Shown one piece after another: positions 14,101 through 28,800 of a stretch of DNA of 64,000 bases. The notes beneath the pieces were generated by a model, which searched no databases, was not told the origin of the DNA, and worked only from the letters and a program-made list of their open reading frames with translations. The stretch lies in assembly GCA_947179485.1 (NCBI GenBank), contig OX359246.1, forward strand, positions 44,805,632 through 44,869,631, given 5' to 3'. The number at the start of each line of letters is the position of its first letter. The first letter of the stretch is position 1. The stretch comes from Allacma fusca. Lineage: Eukaryota; Arthropoda; Collembola; Symphypleona; Sminthuridae. Made by a program: the position numbers and the translations under genes.

Positions 14101-17100
14101 CTACAAGCTTAACTACAAACTTAATTACAAGCTTAATTACAAGCTTAATTACTAGCTTAACTAAGAGCTTAAATACAAGCTTAACTACAAGCTTAACTAC
14201 AAACTTAACTACAAGCTTAACTACAAGCTTAACTACACGCTGAACTACAAGCTTAACTACAATCTTAACTACAAATTTAACTACAAGCTTAACTACAAGC
14301 TTAACTACAAGCTTAAATACAAGCTTAACTACAAACTTAACTACAAGCTTAACTACAAGCTTAACTACACGCTTAACTACAAGCTTAACTACAAGCTTAA
14401 CTACAAATTTAACTACAAGCTTAACTACAAGCTTAACTACAAGCTTAAATACAAGCTTAACTACAAGCTTAACTACTAGCTTAACTACAAGCTTAACTAC
14501 AAGCTTAACTACAAGCTTAACTACAAGCTTAACTACAAGCTTAACTACAAGCTTAACTACAAGCTTACCTACAGGCTTAACTACCGGCTTGATTACGAAC
14601 CTAACTTCAAGCTTAACTACAAGCTTAACTACAAGCTTAACTACAAGCTTAAATACAAGCTTAACTACAAGCTTAACTACAAGCTTAACTACAAGCTTAA
14701 CTACACGCTTAACTACAAGCTTAACTACAAGCTTAACTACAAATTTAACTACAAGCTTAACTACAAGCTTAACTACAAATTTAACTACAAGCTTAACTAC
14801 AAGCTTAACTACAAGCTTAACTACAAGCTTAACTACAAGCTTAACTACAAGCTTAACTACAAGCTTAACTACAAGCTTAACTACAATCTTAACTACAAGC
14901 TTAACTACAAGCTTAACTACAAGCTTAACTACAAGCTTAACTACAAGCTTAACTACACGCTTAACTACAAGCTTAACTACAAGCTTAACTACAAGCTTAA
15001 CTACAAGCTTAACTACAAGCTTAACTACAAGCTTAACTGCAAGCTTAACTACAAGCTTAACTACAAGCTTAACTACAAGCTTAACTACAAGCTTAACTAC
15101 AAGCTTAACTACAAGCTTAACTACAAGCTTAACTACAAGCTTAACTACAAGCTTAACTACAAGCTTAACTACAAGCTTAACTACAAGCTTAACTACAAGC
15201 TTAACTACAAGCTTAACTACAAGCTTAACTACAAGCTTAACTACAAGCTTAACTACACGCTAAACTACACGCTTAACTACAAGCTTAACTACAAGCTTAT
15301 TTACAAGCTTAACTACAAGCTTAACTACAAGCTAAACCACAAGCTTAACTACAAGCTAAATTACTAGCTAAACTAAGAGCTTAACTACAAGCTCAACTAC
15401 AAGCTTAACTACAAATTTAACTACAAGCTTAACTACAAGCTTAACTACAAGCTTAACTACAAACTTAACTACAAGCTTAACTACAAACTTAATTACAAGC
15501 TTAATTACAAGCTTAATTACTAGCTTAACTAAGAGCTTAAATACAAGCTTAACTACAAGCTTAACTACAAACTTAACTACAAGCTTAACTACAAGCTTAA
15601 CTACACGCTGAACTACAAGCTTAACTACAATCTTAACTACAAATTTAACTACAAGCTTAACTACAAGCTTAACTACAAGCTTAAATACAAGCTTAACTAC
15701 AAACTTAACTACAAGCTTAACTACAAGCTTAACTACACGCTTAACTACAAGCTTAACTACAAGCTTAACTACAAATTTAACTACAAGCTTAACTACAAGC
15801 TTAACTACAAGCTTAAATACAAGCTTAACTACAAGCTTAACTACTAGCTTAACTACAAGCTTAACTACAAGCTTAACTACAAGCTTAACTACAAGCTTAA
15901 CTACAAGCTTAACTACAAGCTTAACTACAAGCTTACCTACAGGCTTAACTACCGGCTTGATTACGAACCTAACTTCAAGCTTAACTACAAGCTTAACTAC
16001 AAGCTTAACTACAAGCTTAAATACAAGCTTAACTACAAGCTTAACTACAAGCTTAACTACAAGCTTAACTACACGCTTAACTACAAGCTTAACTACAAGC
16101 TTAACTACAAATTTAACTACAAGCTTAACTACAAGCTTAACTACAAATTTAACTACAAGCTTAACTACAAGCTTAACTACAAGCTTAACTACAAGCTTAA
16201 CTACAAGCTTAACTACAAGCTTAACTACAAGCTTAACTACAAGCTTAACTACAATCTTAACTACAAGCTTAACTACAAGCTTAACTACAAGCTTAACTAC
16301 AAGCTTAACTACAAGCTTAACTACAAGCTTAACTACAAGCTTAACTACACGCTTAACTACAAGCTTAACTACAAGCTTAACTACAAGCTTAACTACAAGC
16401 TTAACTACAAGCTTAACTACAAGCTTAACTGCAAGCTTAACTACAAGCTTAACTACAAGCTTAACTACAAGCTTAACTACAAGCTTAACTACAAGCTTAA
16501 CTACAAGCTTAACTACAAGCTTAACTACAAGCTTAACTACAAGCTTAACTACAAGCTTAACTACAAGCTTAACTACAAGCTTAACTACAAGCTTAACTAC
16601 AAGCTTAACTACAAGCTTAACTACAAGCTTAACTACAAGCTTAACTACACGCTAAACTACACGCTTAACTACAAGCTTAACTACAAGCTTATTTACAAGC
16701 TTAACTACAAGCTTAACTACAAGCTAAACCACAAGCTTAACTACAAGCTAAATTACTAGCTAAACTAAGAGCTTAACTACAAGCTCAACTACAAGCTTAA
16801 CTACAAATTTAACTACAAGCTTAACTACAAGCTTAACTACAAACCTAATTACAAGCTTAATTACAAGCTTAACTAAGAGCTTAACTACAAGCTTAACTAC
16901 AAGCTTATTTACAAGCTTAACTACAAGCTTAACTACACGCAAAACTACACGCTTAACTACAAGCTTAACTACAAGCTTATTTACAAGCTTAACTACAAGC
17001 TTAACTACAAGCTTAACTACAAGCTTAACTGAAAACCTAATTACAAGCTTAATTACAAGCTAAATTACAAGCTAGACGACACGCTTAACTACAAGCTTAA

Positions 17101-18300
17101 CTACAAGCTTAACTACAAGCTTAACTACAAGCTTAACTACAAGCTTAACTACAAGCTCAACTACAAAACTAATTACAAGCTTAATTACAAGCTTAATTAC
17201 AAGCTTAACTGAAAACCTAATTACAAGCTTAATTACAAGCTAAATTACAAGCTAAACGACACGCTTAACTACAAGCTTAACTACAAGCTTAACTACAAGC
17301 TTAACTACAAGCTTAACTACAAGCTTAACTACACGCTTAACTACAAGCTTAACTACAAGCTTAACTACAAATTTAACTACAAGCTTAACTACAAGCTTAA
17401 CTACAAATTTAACTACAAGCTTAACTACAAGCTTAACTACAAGCTTAACTACAAGCTTAACTACAAGCTTAACTACAAGCTTAACTACAAGCTTAACTAC
17501 AAGCTTAACTACAAGCTTAACTAAAAGCTTAACTACAAGCTTAACTACAAGCTTAACTACAAGCTTAACTACAAGCTTAACTACAAGCTTAACTACAAGC
17601 TTAACTTCACGCTTAACTACAAGCTTAACTACAAGCTTAACTACAAGCTTAACTACAAGCTTAACTACAAGCTTAACTACAAGCTTAACTGCAAGCTTAA
17701 CTACAAGCTTAACTACAAGCTTAACTACAAGCTTAACTACAAGCTTAACTACAAGCTTAACTACAAGCTTAACTACAAGCTTAACTACAAGCTTAACTAC
17801 AAGCTTAACTACAAGCTTAACTACAAGCTTAACTACAAGCTTAACTACAAGCTTAACTACAAGCTTAACTACAAGCTTAACTACACGCTAAACTACACGC
17901 TTAACTACAAGCTTAACTACAAGCTTATTTACAAGCTTAACTACAAGCTTAACTACAAGCTAAACCACAAGCTTAACTACAAGCTAAATTACTAGCTAAA
18001 CTAAGAGCTTAACTACAAGCTCAACTACAAGCTTAACTACAAATTTAACTACAAGCTTAACTACAAGCTTAACTACAAACCTAATTACAAGCTTAATTAC
18101 AAGCTTAACTAAGAGCTTAACTACAAGCTTAACTACAAGCTTATTTACAAGCTTAACTACAAGCTTAACTACACGCAAAACTACACGCTTAACTACAAGC
18201 TTAACTACAAGCTTATTTACAAGCTTAACTACAAGCTTAACTACAAGCTTAACTACAAGCTTAACTGAAAACCTAATTACAAGCTTAATTACAAGCTAAA
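14101..18300. repeat. Family B higher-order repeats with 1368-bp and 1236-bp periods
   Basis: The distinctive run around 14563-14610 (CTTACCTACAGGC, then ACCGGC, then GATTACGAACC) recurs 1368 bp (114 units) later. CTACTAGC at 14473 and 15841 and CTACAAAC at 14113 and 15481 have the same offset. CTACACGCTAAAC occurs at 15253, 16645 and 17881, so the next step is 1236 bp (103 units) and two extra units entered the second 1368-bp copy. Copies differ by very few substitutions. The stop-free LTTS frames at 14589-15263 and 15957-16655 are copies of one another and have no coding support. Confidence 0.9.
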
Positions 18301-21300
18301 TTACAAGCTAGACGACACGCTTAACTACAAGCTTAACTACAAGCTTAACTACAAGCTTAACTACAAGCTTAACTACAAGCTTAACTACAAGCTCAACTAC
18401 AAAACTAATTACAAGCTTAATTACAAGCTTAATTACAAGCTTAACTGAAAACCTAATTACAAGCTTAATTACAAGCTAAATTACAAGCTAAACGACACGC
18501 TTAACTACAAGCTTAACTACAAGCTTAACTACAAGCTTAACTACAAGCTTAACTACAAGCTTAACTACAAGCTTAACTAAAAGCTCAACTACAAACCTAA
18601 TTACAAGCTTAATTACAAGCTTAACTCAGAGCTTAACTACAAGCTTAACTACAAGCTTATTTACAAGCTTAACTACAAGCTTAACTACACGCTAAACTAC
18701 ACGCTTAACTACAAGCTTAACTACAAGCTTATTTACAAGCTTAACTACAAGCCTAACTAAACGCTTAACTACAAGCTTAACTACAAGCTTAACTGCAAGC
18801 TTAAGTACAAGCTTAACTACAAGCTTAACTACAAGGTTAACTAAAGGTTAACTACAAGCTTAACTACAAGCTTAACTACAAGCTAAACTACAAGGTTAAC
18901 TACACGCTTAACTACAAGCTTAACAACAACCTTAACTACAACCTTAACTACAACCTTAACTACAACCTTAACTACAAGCTTAACTACAACCTTAACTACA
19001 ACCTTAACTACAAGCTTAACTACAAGCTCAACTACAAGCTTAACTACAAGCTTAGTTACAAGCTTTATTACAAGCTTAACTAAGAGCTTAACTACAAACT
19101 TAACTACAAGCTTAACTGCAAGCTTAAGTACAAGCTTAACTACAAGCTTAACTACAAGGTTAACTAAAGGTTAACTACAAGCTTAACTACAAGCTTAACT
19201 ACAAGCTAAACTACAAGGTTAACTACACGCTTAACTACAAGCTTAACTACAACCTTAACTACAACCTTAACTACAACCTTAACTACAAGCTTAACTACAA
19301 CCTTAACTACAACCTTAACTACAAGCTTAACTACAAGCTTAACTACAAGCCTAACTACAAGCCTAACTACAAGCTTAACTACAAGCTTAACTACAAGCTA
19401 AACTACAAGCTTAACTACAAGCCTAACTACAAGCTTAACTGCAAACTTAATTACAAGCTTAATTACAAGCTTAACTAAGAGCTTAACTACAAGCTTAACT
19501 ACAAGCTTAACTACAAACTTAATTACAAGCTTAATTACTAGCTTAATTACTAGCTTAACTAAGAGCTTAACTACAAGCTTAACTACAAGCTTAACTACAA
19601 ACTTAACTACAAGCTTAACTACAAACTTAATTACAAGCTTAATTACAAGCTTAATTACTAGCTTAACTAAGAGCTTAAATACAAGCTTAACTACAAGCTT
19701 AACGACAAACTTAACTACAAGCTTAACTACAAGCTTAACTACACGCTTAACTACAAGCTTAACTACAAGCTTAACTACAAATTTAACTACAAGCTTAACT
19801 ACAAGCTTAACTACAAGCTTAACTACAAGCTTAACTACAAGCCTAACTACAAGCCTAACTACAAGCTTAACTACAAGCTTAACTACAAGCTAAACTACAA
19901 GCTTAACTACAAGCCTAACTACAAGCTTAACTGCAAACTTAATTACAAGCTTAATTACAAGCTTAACTAAGAGCTTAACTACAAGCTTAACTACAAGCTT
20001 AACTACAAACTTAATAACAAGCTTAATTACAAGCTTAATTACAAGCTTAATTACTAGCTTAACTAAGAGCTTAACTACACGCTTAACTACAAGCTTAACT
20101 ACAAGCTTAACTACAAATTTAACTACAAGCTTAACTACAAGCTTAACTACAAGCTTAAATACAAGCTTAACTACAAGCTTAACTACAAGCTTAACTACAA
20201 GCTTAACTACAAGCTTAACTACAAGCTTAACTACAAGCTTAACTACAAGCTTAACTACAAGCTTAACTACAAGCTTAACTACAAGCTTAACTACAAGCTT
20301 AACTACAAGCTTAACTACAAGCTTAACTACAAGCTTATTTACAAGCTTAACTAGAAGCTTAACTATACGCTAAACTACAAGCTTAATTACAAGCTTAATT
20401 ACAAGCTTAACTACAAGCTAAACTACAAGCTTAACTACAAGCTTACAAACAAAATAAACTACAAGCTTAACTACAAGCTTAACTACAAGCTTAACTACAA
20501 GCTTAACTACAAGCTTAACTGCAAGCTTAAGTACAAGCTTAACTACAAGCTTAACTACAAGCTTAACTACAAGGTTAACTAAAGGTTAACTACAAGCTTA
20601 ACTACAAGCTTAACTACAAGCTAAACTACAAGGTTAACTACACGCTTAACTACAAGCTTAACAACAACCTTAACTACAACCTTAACTACAACCTTAACTA
20701 CAACCTTAACTACAAGCTTAACTACAACCTTAACTACAACCTTAACTACAAGCTTAACTACAAGCTCAACTACAAGCTTAACTACAAGCTTAGTTACAAG
20801 CTTAATTACAAGCTTAACTAAGAGCTTAACTACAAACTTAACTACAAGCTTAACTGCAAGCTTAAGTACAAGCTTAACTACAAGCTTAACTACAAGGTTA
20901 ACTAAAGGTTAACTGCAAGCTTAACTACAAGCTTAACTACAAGCTAAACTACAAGGTTAACTACACGCTTAACTACAAGCTTAACTGCAACCTTAACTAC
21001 AACCTTAACTACAACCTTAACTACAAGCTTAACTACAACCTTAACTACAACCTTAACTACAAGCTTAACTACAAGCTTAACTACAAGCCTAACTACAAGC
21101 CTAACTACAAGCTTAACTACAAGCTTAACTACAAGCTAAACTACAAGCTTAACTACAAGCCTAACTACAAGCTTAACTGCAAACTTAATTACAAGCTTAA
21201 TTACAAGCTTAACTAAGAGCTTAACTACAAGCTTAACTACAAGCTTAACTACAAAATTAATTACAAGCTTAATTACAAGCTTAATTACTAGCTTAACTAA

Positions 21301-24300
21301 GAGCTTAACTACAAGCTTAACTACAAGCTTAACTACAAACTTAACTACAAGCTTAACTACAAACTTAATTACAAGCTTAATTACAAGCTTAATTACTAGC
21401 TTAACTAAGAGCTTAAATACAAGCTTAACTACAAGCTTAACTACAAACTTAACTACAAGCTTAACTACAAGCTTAACTACACGCTTAACTACAAGCTTAA
21501 CTACAAGCTTAACTACAAATTTAACTACAAGCTTAACTACAAGCTTAACTACAAGCTTAACTACAAGCTTAACTACAAGCCTAACTACAAGCCTAACTAC
21601 AAGCTTAACTACAAGCTTAACTACAAGCTAAACTACAAGCTTAACTACAAGCCTAACTACAAGCTTAACTGCAAACTTAATTACAAGCTTAATTACAAGC
21701 TTAACTAAGAGCTTAACTACAAGCTTAACTACAAGCTTAACTACAAACTTAATTACAAGCTTAATTACAAGCTTAATTACAAGCTTAATTACAAGCTTAA
21801 TTACTAGCTTAACTAAGAGCTTAACTACACGCTTAACTACAAGCTTAACTACAAGCTTAACTACAAATTTAACTACAAGCTTAACTACAAGCTTAACTAC
21901 AAGCTTAAATACAAGCTTAACTACAAGCTTAACTACAAGCTTAACTACAAGCTTAACTACAAGCTTAACTACAAGCTTAACTACAAGCTTAACTACAAGC
22001 TTAACTACAAGCTTAACTACAAGCTTAACTACAAGCTTAACTACAAGCTTAACTACAAGCTTAACTACAAGCTTAACTACAAGCTTATTTACAAGCTTAA
22101 CTAGAAGCTTAACTATACGCTAAACTACAAGCTTAATAACAAGCTTAATTACAAGCTTAACTACAAGCTAAACTACAAGCTTTACTACAAGCTTACAAAC
22201 AAAATAAACTACAAGCTTAACTACAAGCTTAACTACAAGCTTAACTACAAGCTTAACTACAAGCTTAACTGCAAGCTTAAGTACAAGCTTAACTACAAGC
22301 TTAACTACAAGCTTAACTACAAGGTTAACTAAAGGTTAACTACAAGCTTAACTACAAACTTAATTACAAGCTTAATTACAAGCTTAACTAAGAGCTTAAC
22401 TACAAGCTTAACTACAAGCTTAACTACAAACTTAACTACAAGCTTAACTACAAGCTTAACTACACGCTTAACTACAAGCTTAACTACAAGCTTAACTACA
22501 AATTTAACTACAAGCTTAACTACAAGCTTAACTACAAGCTTAACTACAAGCTTAACTACAAGCCTAACTACAAGCCTAACTACAAGCTTAACTACAAGCT
22601 TAACTACAAGCTAAACTACAAGCTTAACTACAAGCCTAACTACAAGCTTAACTGCAAACTTAATTACAAGCTTAATTACAAGCTTAACTAAGAGCTTAAC
22701 TACAAGCTTAACTACAAGCTTAACTACAAACTTAATTACAAGCTTAATTACAAGCTTAATTACAAGCTTAATTACTAGCTTAACTAAGAGCTTAACTACA
22801 CGCTTAACTACAAGCTTAACTACAAGCTTAACTACAAATTTAACTACAAGCTTAACTACAAGCTTAAATACAAGCTTAACTACAAGCTTAACTACAAGCT
22901 TAACTACAAGCTTAACTACAAGCTTAACTACAAGCTTAACTACAAGCTTAACTACAAGCTTAACTACAAGCTTAACTACAAGCTTAACTACAAGCTTATT
23001 TACAAGCTTAACTACAAGCTTAACTACAAGCTTAACTACAAGCTTATTTACAAGCTTAACTAGAAGCTTAACTATACGCTAAACTACAAGCTTAATTACA
23101 AGCTTAATTACAAGCTTAACTACAAGCTTAACTACAAGGTTAACTAAAGGTTAACTACAAGCTTAACTACAAGCTTAACTACAAGCTAAACTACAAGGTT
23201 AACTACACGCTTAACTACAAGCTTAACAACAACCTTAACTACAACCTTAACTACAACCTTAACTACAACCTTAACTACAAGCTTAACTACAACCTTAACT
23301 ACAACCTTAACTACAACCTTAACTACAAGCTCAACTACAAGCTTAACTACAAGCTTAGTTACAAGCTTAATTACAAGCTTAACTAAGAGCTTAACTACAA
23401 ACTTAACTACAAGCTTAACTGCAAGCTTAAGTACAAGCTTAACTACAAGCTTAACTACAAGGTTAACTAAAGGTTAACTACAAGCTTAACTACAAGCTTA
23501 ACTACAAGCTAAACTACAAGGTTAACTACACGCTTAACTACAAGCTTAACTACAACCTTAACTACAACCTTAACTACAACCTTAACTACAAGCTTAACTA
23601 CAACCTTAACTACAACCTTAACTACAAGCTTAACTACAAGCTTAACTACAAGCCTAACTACAAGCCTAACTACAAGCTTAACTACAAGCTTAACTACAAG
23701 CTAAACTACAAGCTTAACTACAAGCCTAACTACAAGCTTAACTGCAAACTTAATTACAAGCTTAATTACAAGCTTAACTAAGAGCTTAACTACAAGCTTA
23801 ACTACAAGCTTAACTACAAACTTAATTACAAGCTTAATTACAAGCTTAATTACTAGCTTAACTAAGAGCTTAACTACAAGCTTAACTACAAGCTTAACTA
23901 CAAACTTAACTACAAGCTTAACTACAAACTTAATTACAAGCTTAATTACAAGCTTAATTACTAGCTTAACTAAGAGCTTAAATACAAGCTTAACTACAAG
24001 CTTAACTACAAACTTAACTACAAGCTTAACTACAAGCTTAACTACACGCTTAACTACAAGCTTAACTACAAGCTTAACTACAAATTTAACTACAAGCTTA
24101 ACTACAAGCTTAACTACAAGCTTAACTACAAGCTTAACTACAAGCCTAACTACAAGCCTAACTACAAGCTTAACTACAAGCTTAACTACAAGCTAAACTA
24201 CAAGCTTAACTACAAGCCTAACTACAAGCTTAACTGCAAACTTAATTACAAGCTTAATTACAAGCTTAACTAAGAGCTTAACTACAAGCTTAACTACAAG

Positions 24301-25630
24301 CTTAACTACAAACTTAATTACAAGCTTAATTACAAGCTTAATTACAAGCTTAATTACTAGCTTAACTAAGAGCTTAACTACACGCTTAACTACAAGCTTA
24401 ACTACAAGCTTAACTACAAATTTAACTACAAGCTTAACTACAAGCTTAAATACAAGCTTAACTACAAGCTTAACTACAAGCTTAACTACAAGCTTAACTA
24501 CAAGCTTAACTACAAGCTTAACTACAAGCTTAACTACAAGCTTAACTACAAGCTTAACTACAAGCTTAACTACAAGCTTAACTACAAGCTTATTTACAAG
24601 CTTAACTAGAAGCTTAACTATACGCTAAACTACAAGCTTAATTACAAGCTTAATTACAAGCTTAACTACAAGCTAAACTACAAGCTTAACTACAAGCTTA
24701 CAAACAAAATAAACTACAAGCTTAACTACAAGCTTAACTACAAGCTTAACTACAAGCTTAACTACAAGCTTAACTACAAGCTTAACTGCAAGCTTAAGTA
24801 CAAGCTTAACTACAAGCTTAACTACAAGCTTAACTACAAGGTTAACTAAAGGTTAACTACAAGCTTAACTACAAGCTTAACTACAAGCTTAACTACAAGC
24901 TAAACTACAAGGTTAACTACACGCTTAACTACAAGCTTAACTACAACCTTAACTACAACCTTAACTACAAGCTTAACTACAACCTTAACTACAACCTTAA
25001 CTACAAGATTAACTACAAGCTCAACTACAAGCTTAACTACAAGCTTAATTACAAGCTTAATTATAAGCTTAACTAAGAGCTTAACTACAAACTTAACTAC
25101 AAGCTTAACTGCAAGCTTAAGTACAAGCTTAACTACAAGCTTAACTACAAGGTTAACTAAAGGTTAACTACAAGCTTAACTACAAGCTTAACTACAAGCT
25201 AAACTACAAGGTTAACTACACGCTTAACTACAAGCTTAACTACAACCTTAACTACAACCTTAACTACAACCTTAACTACAAGCTTAACTACAACCTTAAC
25301 TACAACCTTAACTACACGCTTAACTACAAGCTTAACTACAAGCCTAACTACAAATTTAACTACAAGCTTAACTACAAGCTTAACTACAAGCTTAACTACA
25401 AGCTTAACTACAAGCCTAACTACAAGCCTAACTACAAGCTTAACTACAAGCTTAACTACAAGCTAAACTACAAGCTTAACTACAAGCCTAACTACAAGCT
25501 TAACTGCAAACTTAATTACAAGCTTAATTACAAGCTTAACTAAGAGCTTAACTACAAGCTTAACTACAAGCTTAACTACAAACTTAATTACAAGCTTAAT
25601 TACAAGCTTAATTACAAGCTTAATTACTAG
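18301..25630. repeat. Family B higher-order repeats of about 1.74 kb with an internal 323-bp doublet
   Basis: The marker GGTTAACTAAAGGTTAAC occurs in pairs 323 bp apart (18835/19158, 20573/20896, 23138/23461), once 311 bp apart (24840/25151) and once alone (22323). Successive period starts are 1738 bp (18835 to 20573) and 1750 bp (20573 to 22323) apart. The marker CTTACAAACAAAATAAAC near 20442, 22192 and 24697 repeats the 1750-bp step. The 323-bp length is 27 units minus 1 because the marker includes an 11-bp unit. The array runs straight into the N gap. Confidence 0.9.
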
Positions 25631-25830
25631 NNNNNNNNNNNNNNNNNNNNNNNNNNNNNNNNNNNNNNNNNNNNNNNNNNNNNNNNNNNNNNNNNNNNNN
25701 NNNNNNNNNNNNNNNNNNNNNNNNNNNNNNNNNNNNNNNNNNNNNNNNNNNNNNNNNNNNNNNNNNNNNNNNNNNNNNNNNNNNNNNNNNNNNNNNNNNN
25801 NNNNNNNNNNNNNNNNNNNNNNNNNNNNNN
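25631..25830. other. Assembly gap (200 N)
   Basis: Exactly 200 consecutive N, a round number that suggests a gap of unknown size. Satellite lies on both sides but differs in variant composition: AAGCTCAACCAC and the 18-bp AAGCTTAAGCTTAACTAC forms are common only on the right. The true distance across the gap is therefore not known. Confidence 0.98.
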
Positions 25831-28800
25831 CTTAACTACAAGCTTTACTACAAGCTTAGCTACAAGTTAAAGCTTAACTAAAAGCTTAACTACAAGCTTA
25901 ACTACAAGCTTTACTACAAGCTTAACTACAAATTTACTACAAGCTTACCTAAAAACTTAACTACAAGCTTAACTACAAGCTTAAGCTTAAGTACAAGCCT
26001 AAGCTTAAATACAAGCTTAAATACAAGCCTAAGCTCAACCACAAGCTCAAACACAAGCTCAACTATAAGCTTAACAACAAGCTTAACTACAAGCGTAACT
26101 ACAAGCTGAAATACAAGCTTAACTGCAAGCTTAACTTCAAGCTTAACTACAATCTTAACAAGCAGCTTTACTACAAGCTTAACTACAAGCTTAACTACAA
26201 GCTTTACTACAAACTTAACTACAAGCCTAACTACAAGCCTAACTACAAGCTTAACTACAAGCTTAACTACAAGCTTAACTACAAGCTTAACTACAAACTT
26301 AACTACAAACTTAACTACAAGCCTAACTACAAGCTTAACTACAAGCTTAACTACAAGCTTAACTACAAGCTTAACTACAAGCTTAACTACAAGCTTAACT
26401 ACAAGCTTAACTTGAATCTTAACAACCAGCTTTACTACAAGCTTTACTACAAGCTTATTTTCAAGCTTAAGCTTAAGTACAAGCCTAAGTTTATTTACAA
26501 GCTTAAATACAAGCTTAAGCTCAACCACAAGCTCAACCACAAGCTCAACTATAAGCTTAACAAAGGCTTTAACTACAAGCGTAACTACAACCTCAACTAC
26601 AAGCTAAACTACAAGCTTAACTACAAGCACAACTACAAGCTTAACTACAAGCTTAACTAAAAGCTTAACTACAAGCTTAACTAAGAGCTCAACTACAAGC
26701 TTAACTTCAAGCTTAACTACAAGCTTAACTACAAGCTTAGCAACAAGCTTAACTACAAGCTTAACTACAAGCTTTATTACAAGCTTAGCTACAAGTTAAA
26801 GCTTAACTAAAAGCTTAACTACAAGCTTAACTACAAGCTTAACTACAAGCTTTACTACAAGCTTAACTACAAATTTACTACAAGCTTACCTAAAAACTTA
26901 ACTACAATCTTAACTACAAGCTTAACTACAAGCTTAACTACAAGCTTAACTACAAGCTTAACTACAAGCTTAACTACACGCTTTACTACAAGCTTAGCTA
27001 CAAGTTAAAGCTTAACTAAAAGCTTAACTACAAGCTTAACTACAAGCTTTACTACAAGCTTAACTACAAATTTACTACAAGCTTACCTAAAAACTTAACT
27101 ACAAGCTTAACTACAAGCTTAAGTACAAGCTTAACTAAAAGCTTAACTACAAGCTTAACTACAAGCTCAACTACAAGCTTAACTACAAGCTTAACTACAA
27201 GCTCAACTACAAGCTTAACTAGAAGCTTAACTACAAGCTCAACTACAAGCTCAACTACAAGCTTAAATACAAGCTTAACTACAAGCTTAACTACAAGCTC
27301 AACTACAAGCTTAACTACAAGCTTAACTACAAGCTTAACTACAAGCTTAAATACAAGCTTAAATACAAGCTTAAATACAAGCTTAAATACAAGCTTAATT
27401 ACAAGCTTAAATACAAGCTTAACTACACGCTCAAGCTTAAATACAAGCTTAAGCTTAACTACAAGCTTAACTCCAAGCTTAAATACAAGCTTAGATACAA
27501 GCCTAACTACAAGCTTAACTACATGCTTAACTACAAGCTCAACTACAAGCTTACCTAAGAGCTTAACTACAAGCTTAACTACAAGCTTAACTACAAGCTT
27601 AACTACAAGCTTAACTACAAGCTTAACTACAAGCTTAACTACAAGCTTAACTACAAGCTTAACTACAAGCTTAACTACAAGCTTAGCTACAAGCTTAAAT
27701 ACAAGCTTAACTACAAGCTTAACTACAAGCTTACCTAAGAGCTTAACTACAAGCTTAACTACAAGCTTAAATACAAGCTTAAATACAAGCTTAAATACAA
27801 GCTTAAATACAAGCCTAACTACACGCTCAAGCTTAACTACAAGCTTAACTCCAAGCTTAAATACAAGTTTATATACAAGCTTAACTAGAAGCTTAAGCTT
27901 AACTACAAGCTTATATACAAGCTTAACTAGAAGCTTAAGCTTAACTACAAGCTTAACTACAAGCTTAACTACAAGCTTAACTACAAGCTTAACTACAAGC
28001 TTAACTACAAGCTTAACTACAAGCTTAACTACAAGCTTAACTACAAGCTTAACTACAAGCTTAACTACAAGCTTAACTACAAGCTTAGCTACAAGCTTAA
28101 ATACAAGCTTAATTACAAGCTTAAATACAAGCTTAACTACAAGCTCAAGCTTAACTACAAGCTTAAGCTTAACTACAAGCTTAACTCGAAGCTTAAATAC
28201 AAGCTTAAATACAAGCTTAACTAGAAGCTTAAGCTGAACTACAAGCTTATTTTGAAGCTTAACTACAAGCTTAACTACAAGCTTAACTACAAGCTTAACT
28301 ACAAACTTAACTACAAGCCTAACTACAAGCTTAACTACAAGCTTAACTACAAGCTTAACTACAAGCTTAACTACAACCTTAACTACAAGCTTAAATACAA
28401 GCTTAAATACAAGCTTAATTACAAGCTTAAATACAAGCTTAACTACAAGCTCAAGCTTAACTACAAGCTTAAGCTTAACTACAAGCTTAACTCGAAGCTT
28501 AAATACAAGCTTAAATACAAGCTTAACTAGAAGCTTAAGCTGAACTACAAGCTTAACTACAAGCTTAACTACAAGCTTAACTACAAGCTTAACTACAAGC
28601 TCAACTACAAGCTTAACTACAAGCTTAACTACAAGCTTAACTACAAGCTTAAATACAAGCTTAAATACAAGCTTAATTACAAGCTTAAATACAAGCTTAA
28701 ATACAAGCTTAAATACAAGCTTAAAAACAAGCTTAACTACACGCTCAAGCTTAACTACAAGCTTAAGCTTAACTACAAGCTTAACTCCAAGCTTAAATAC

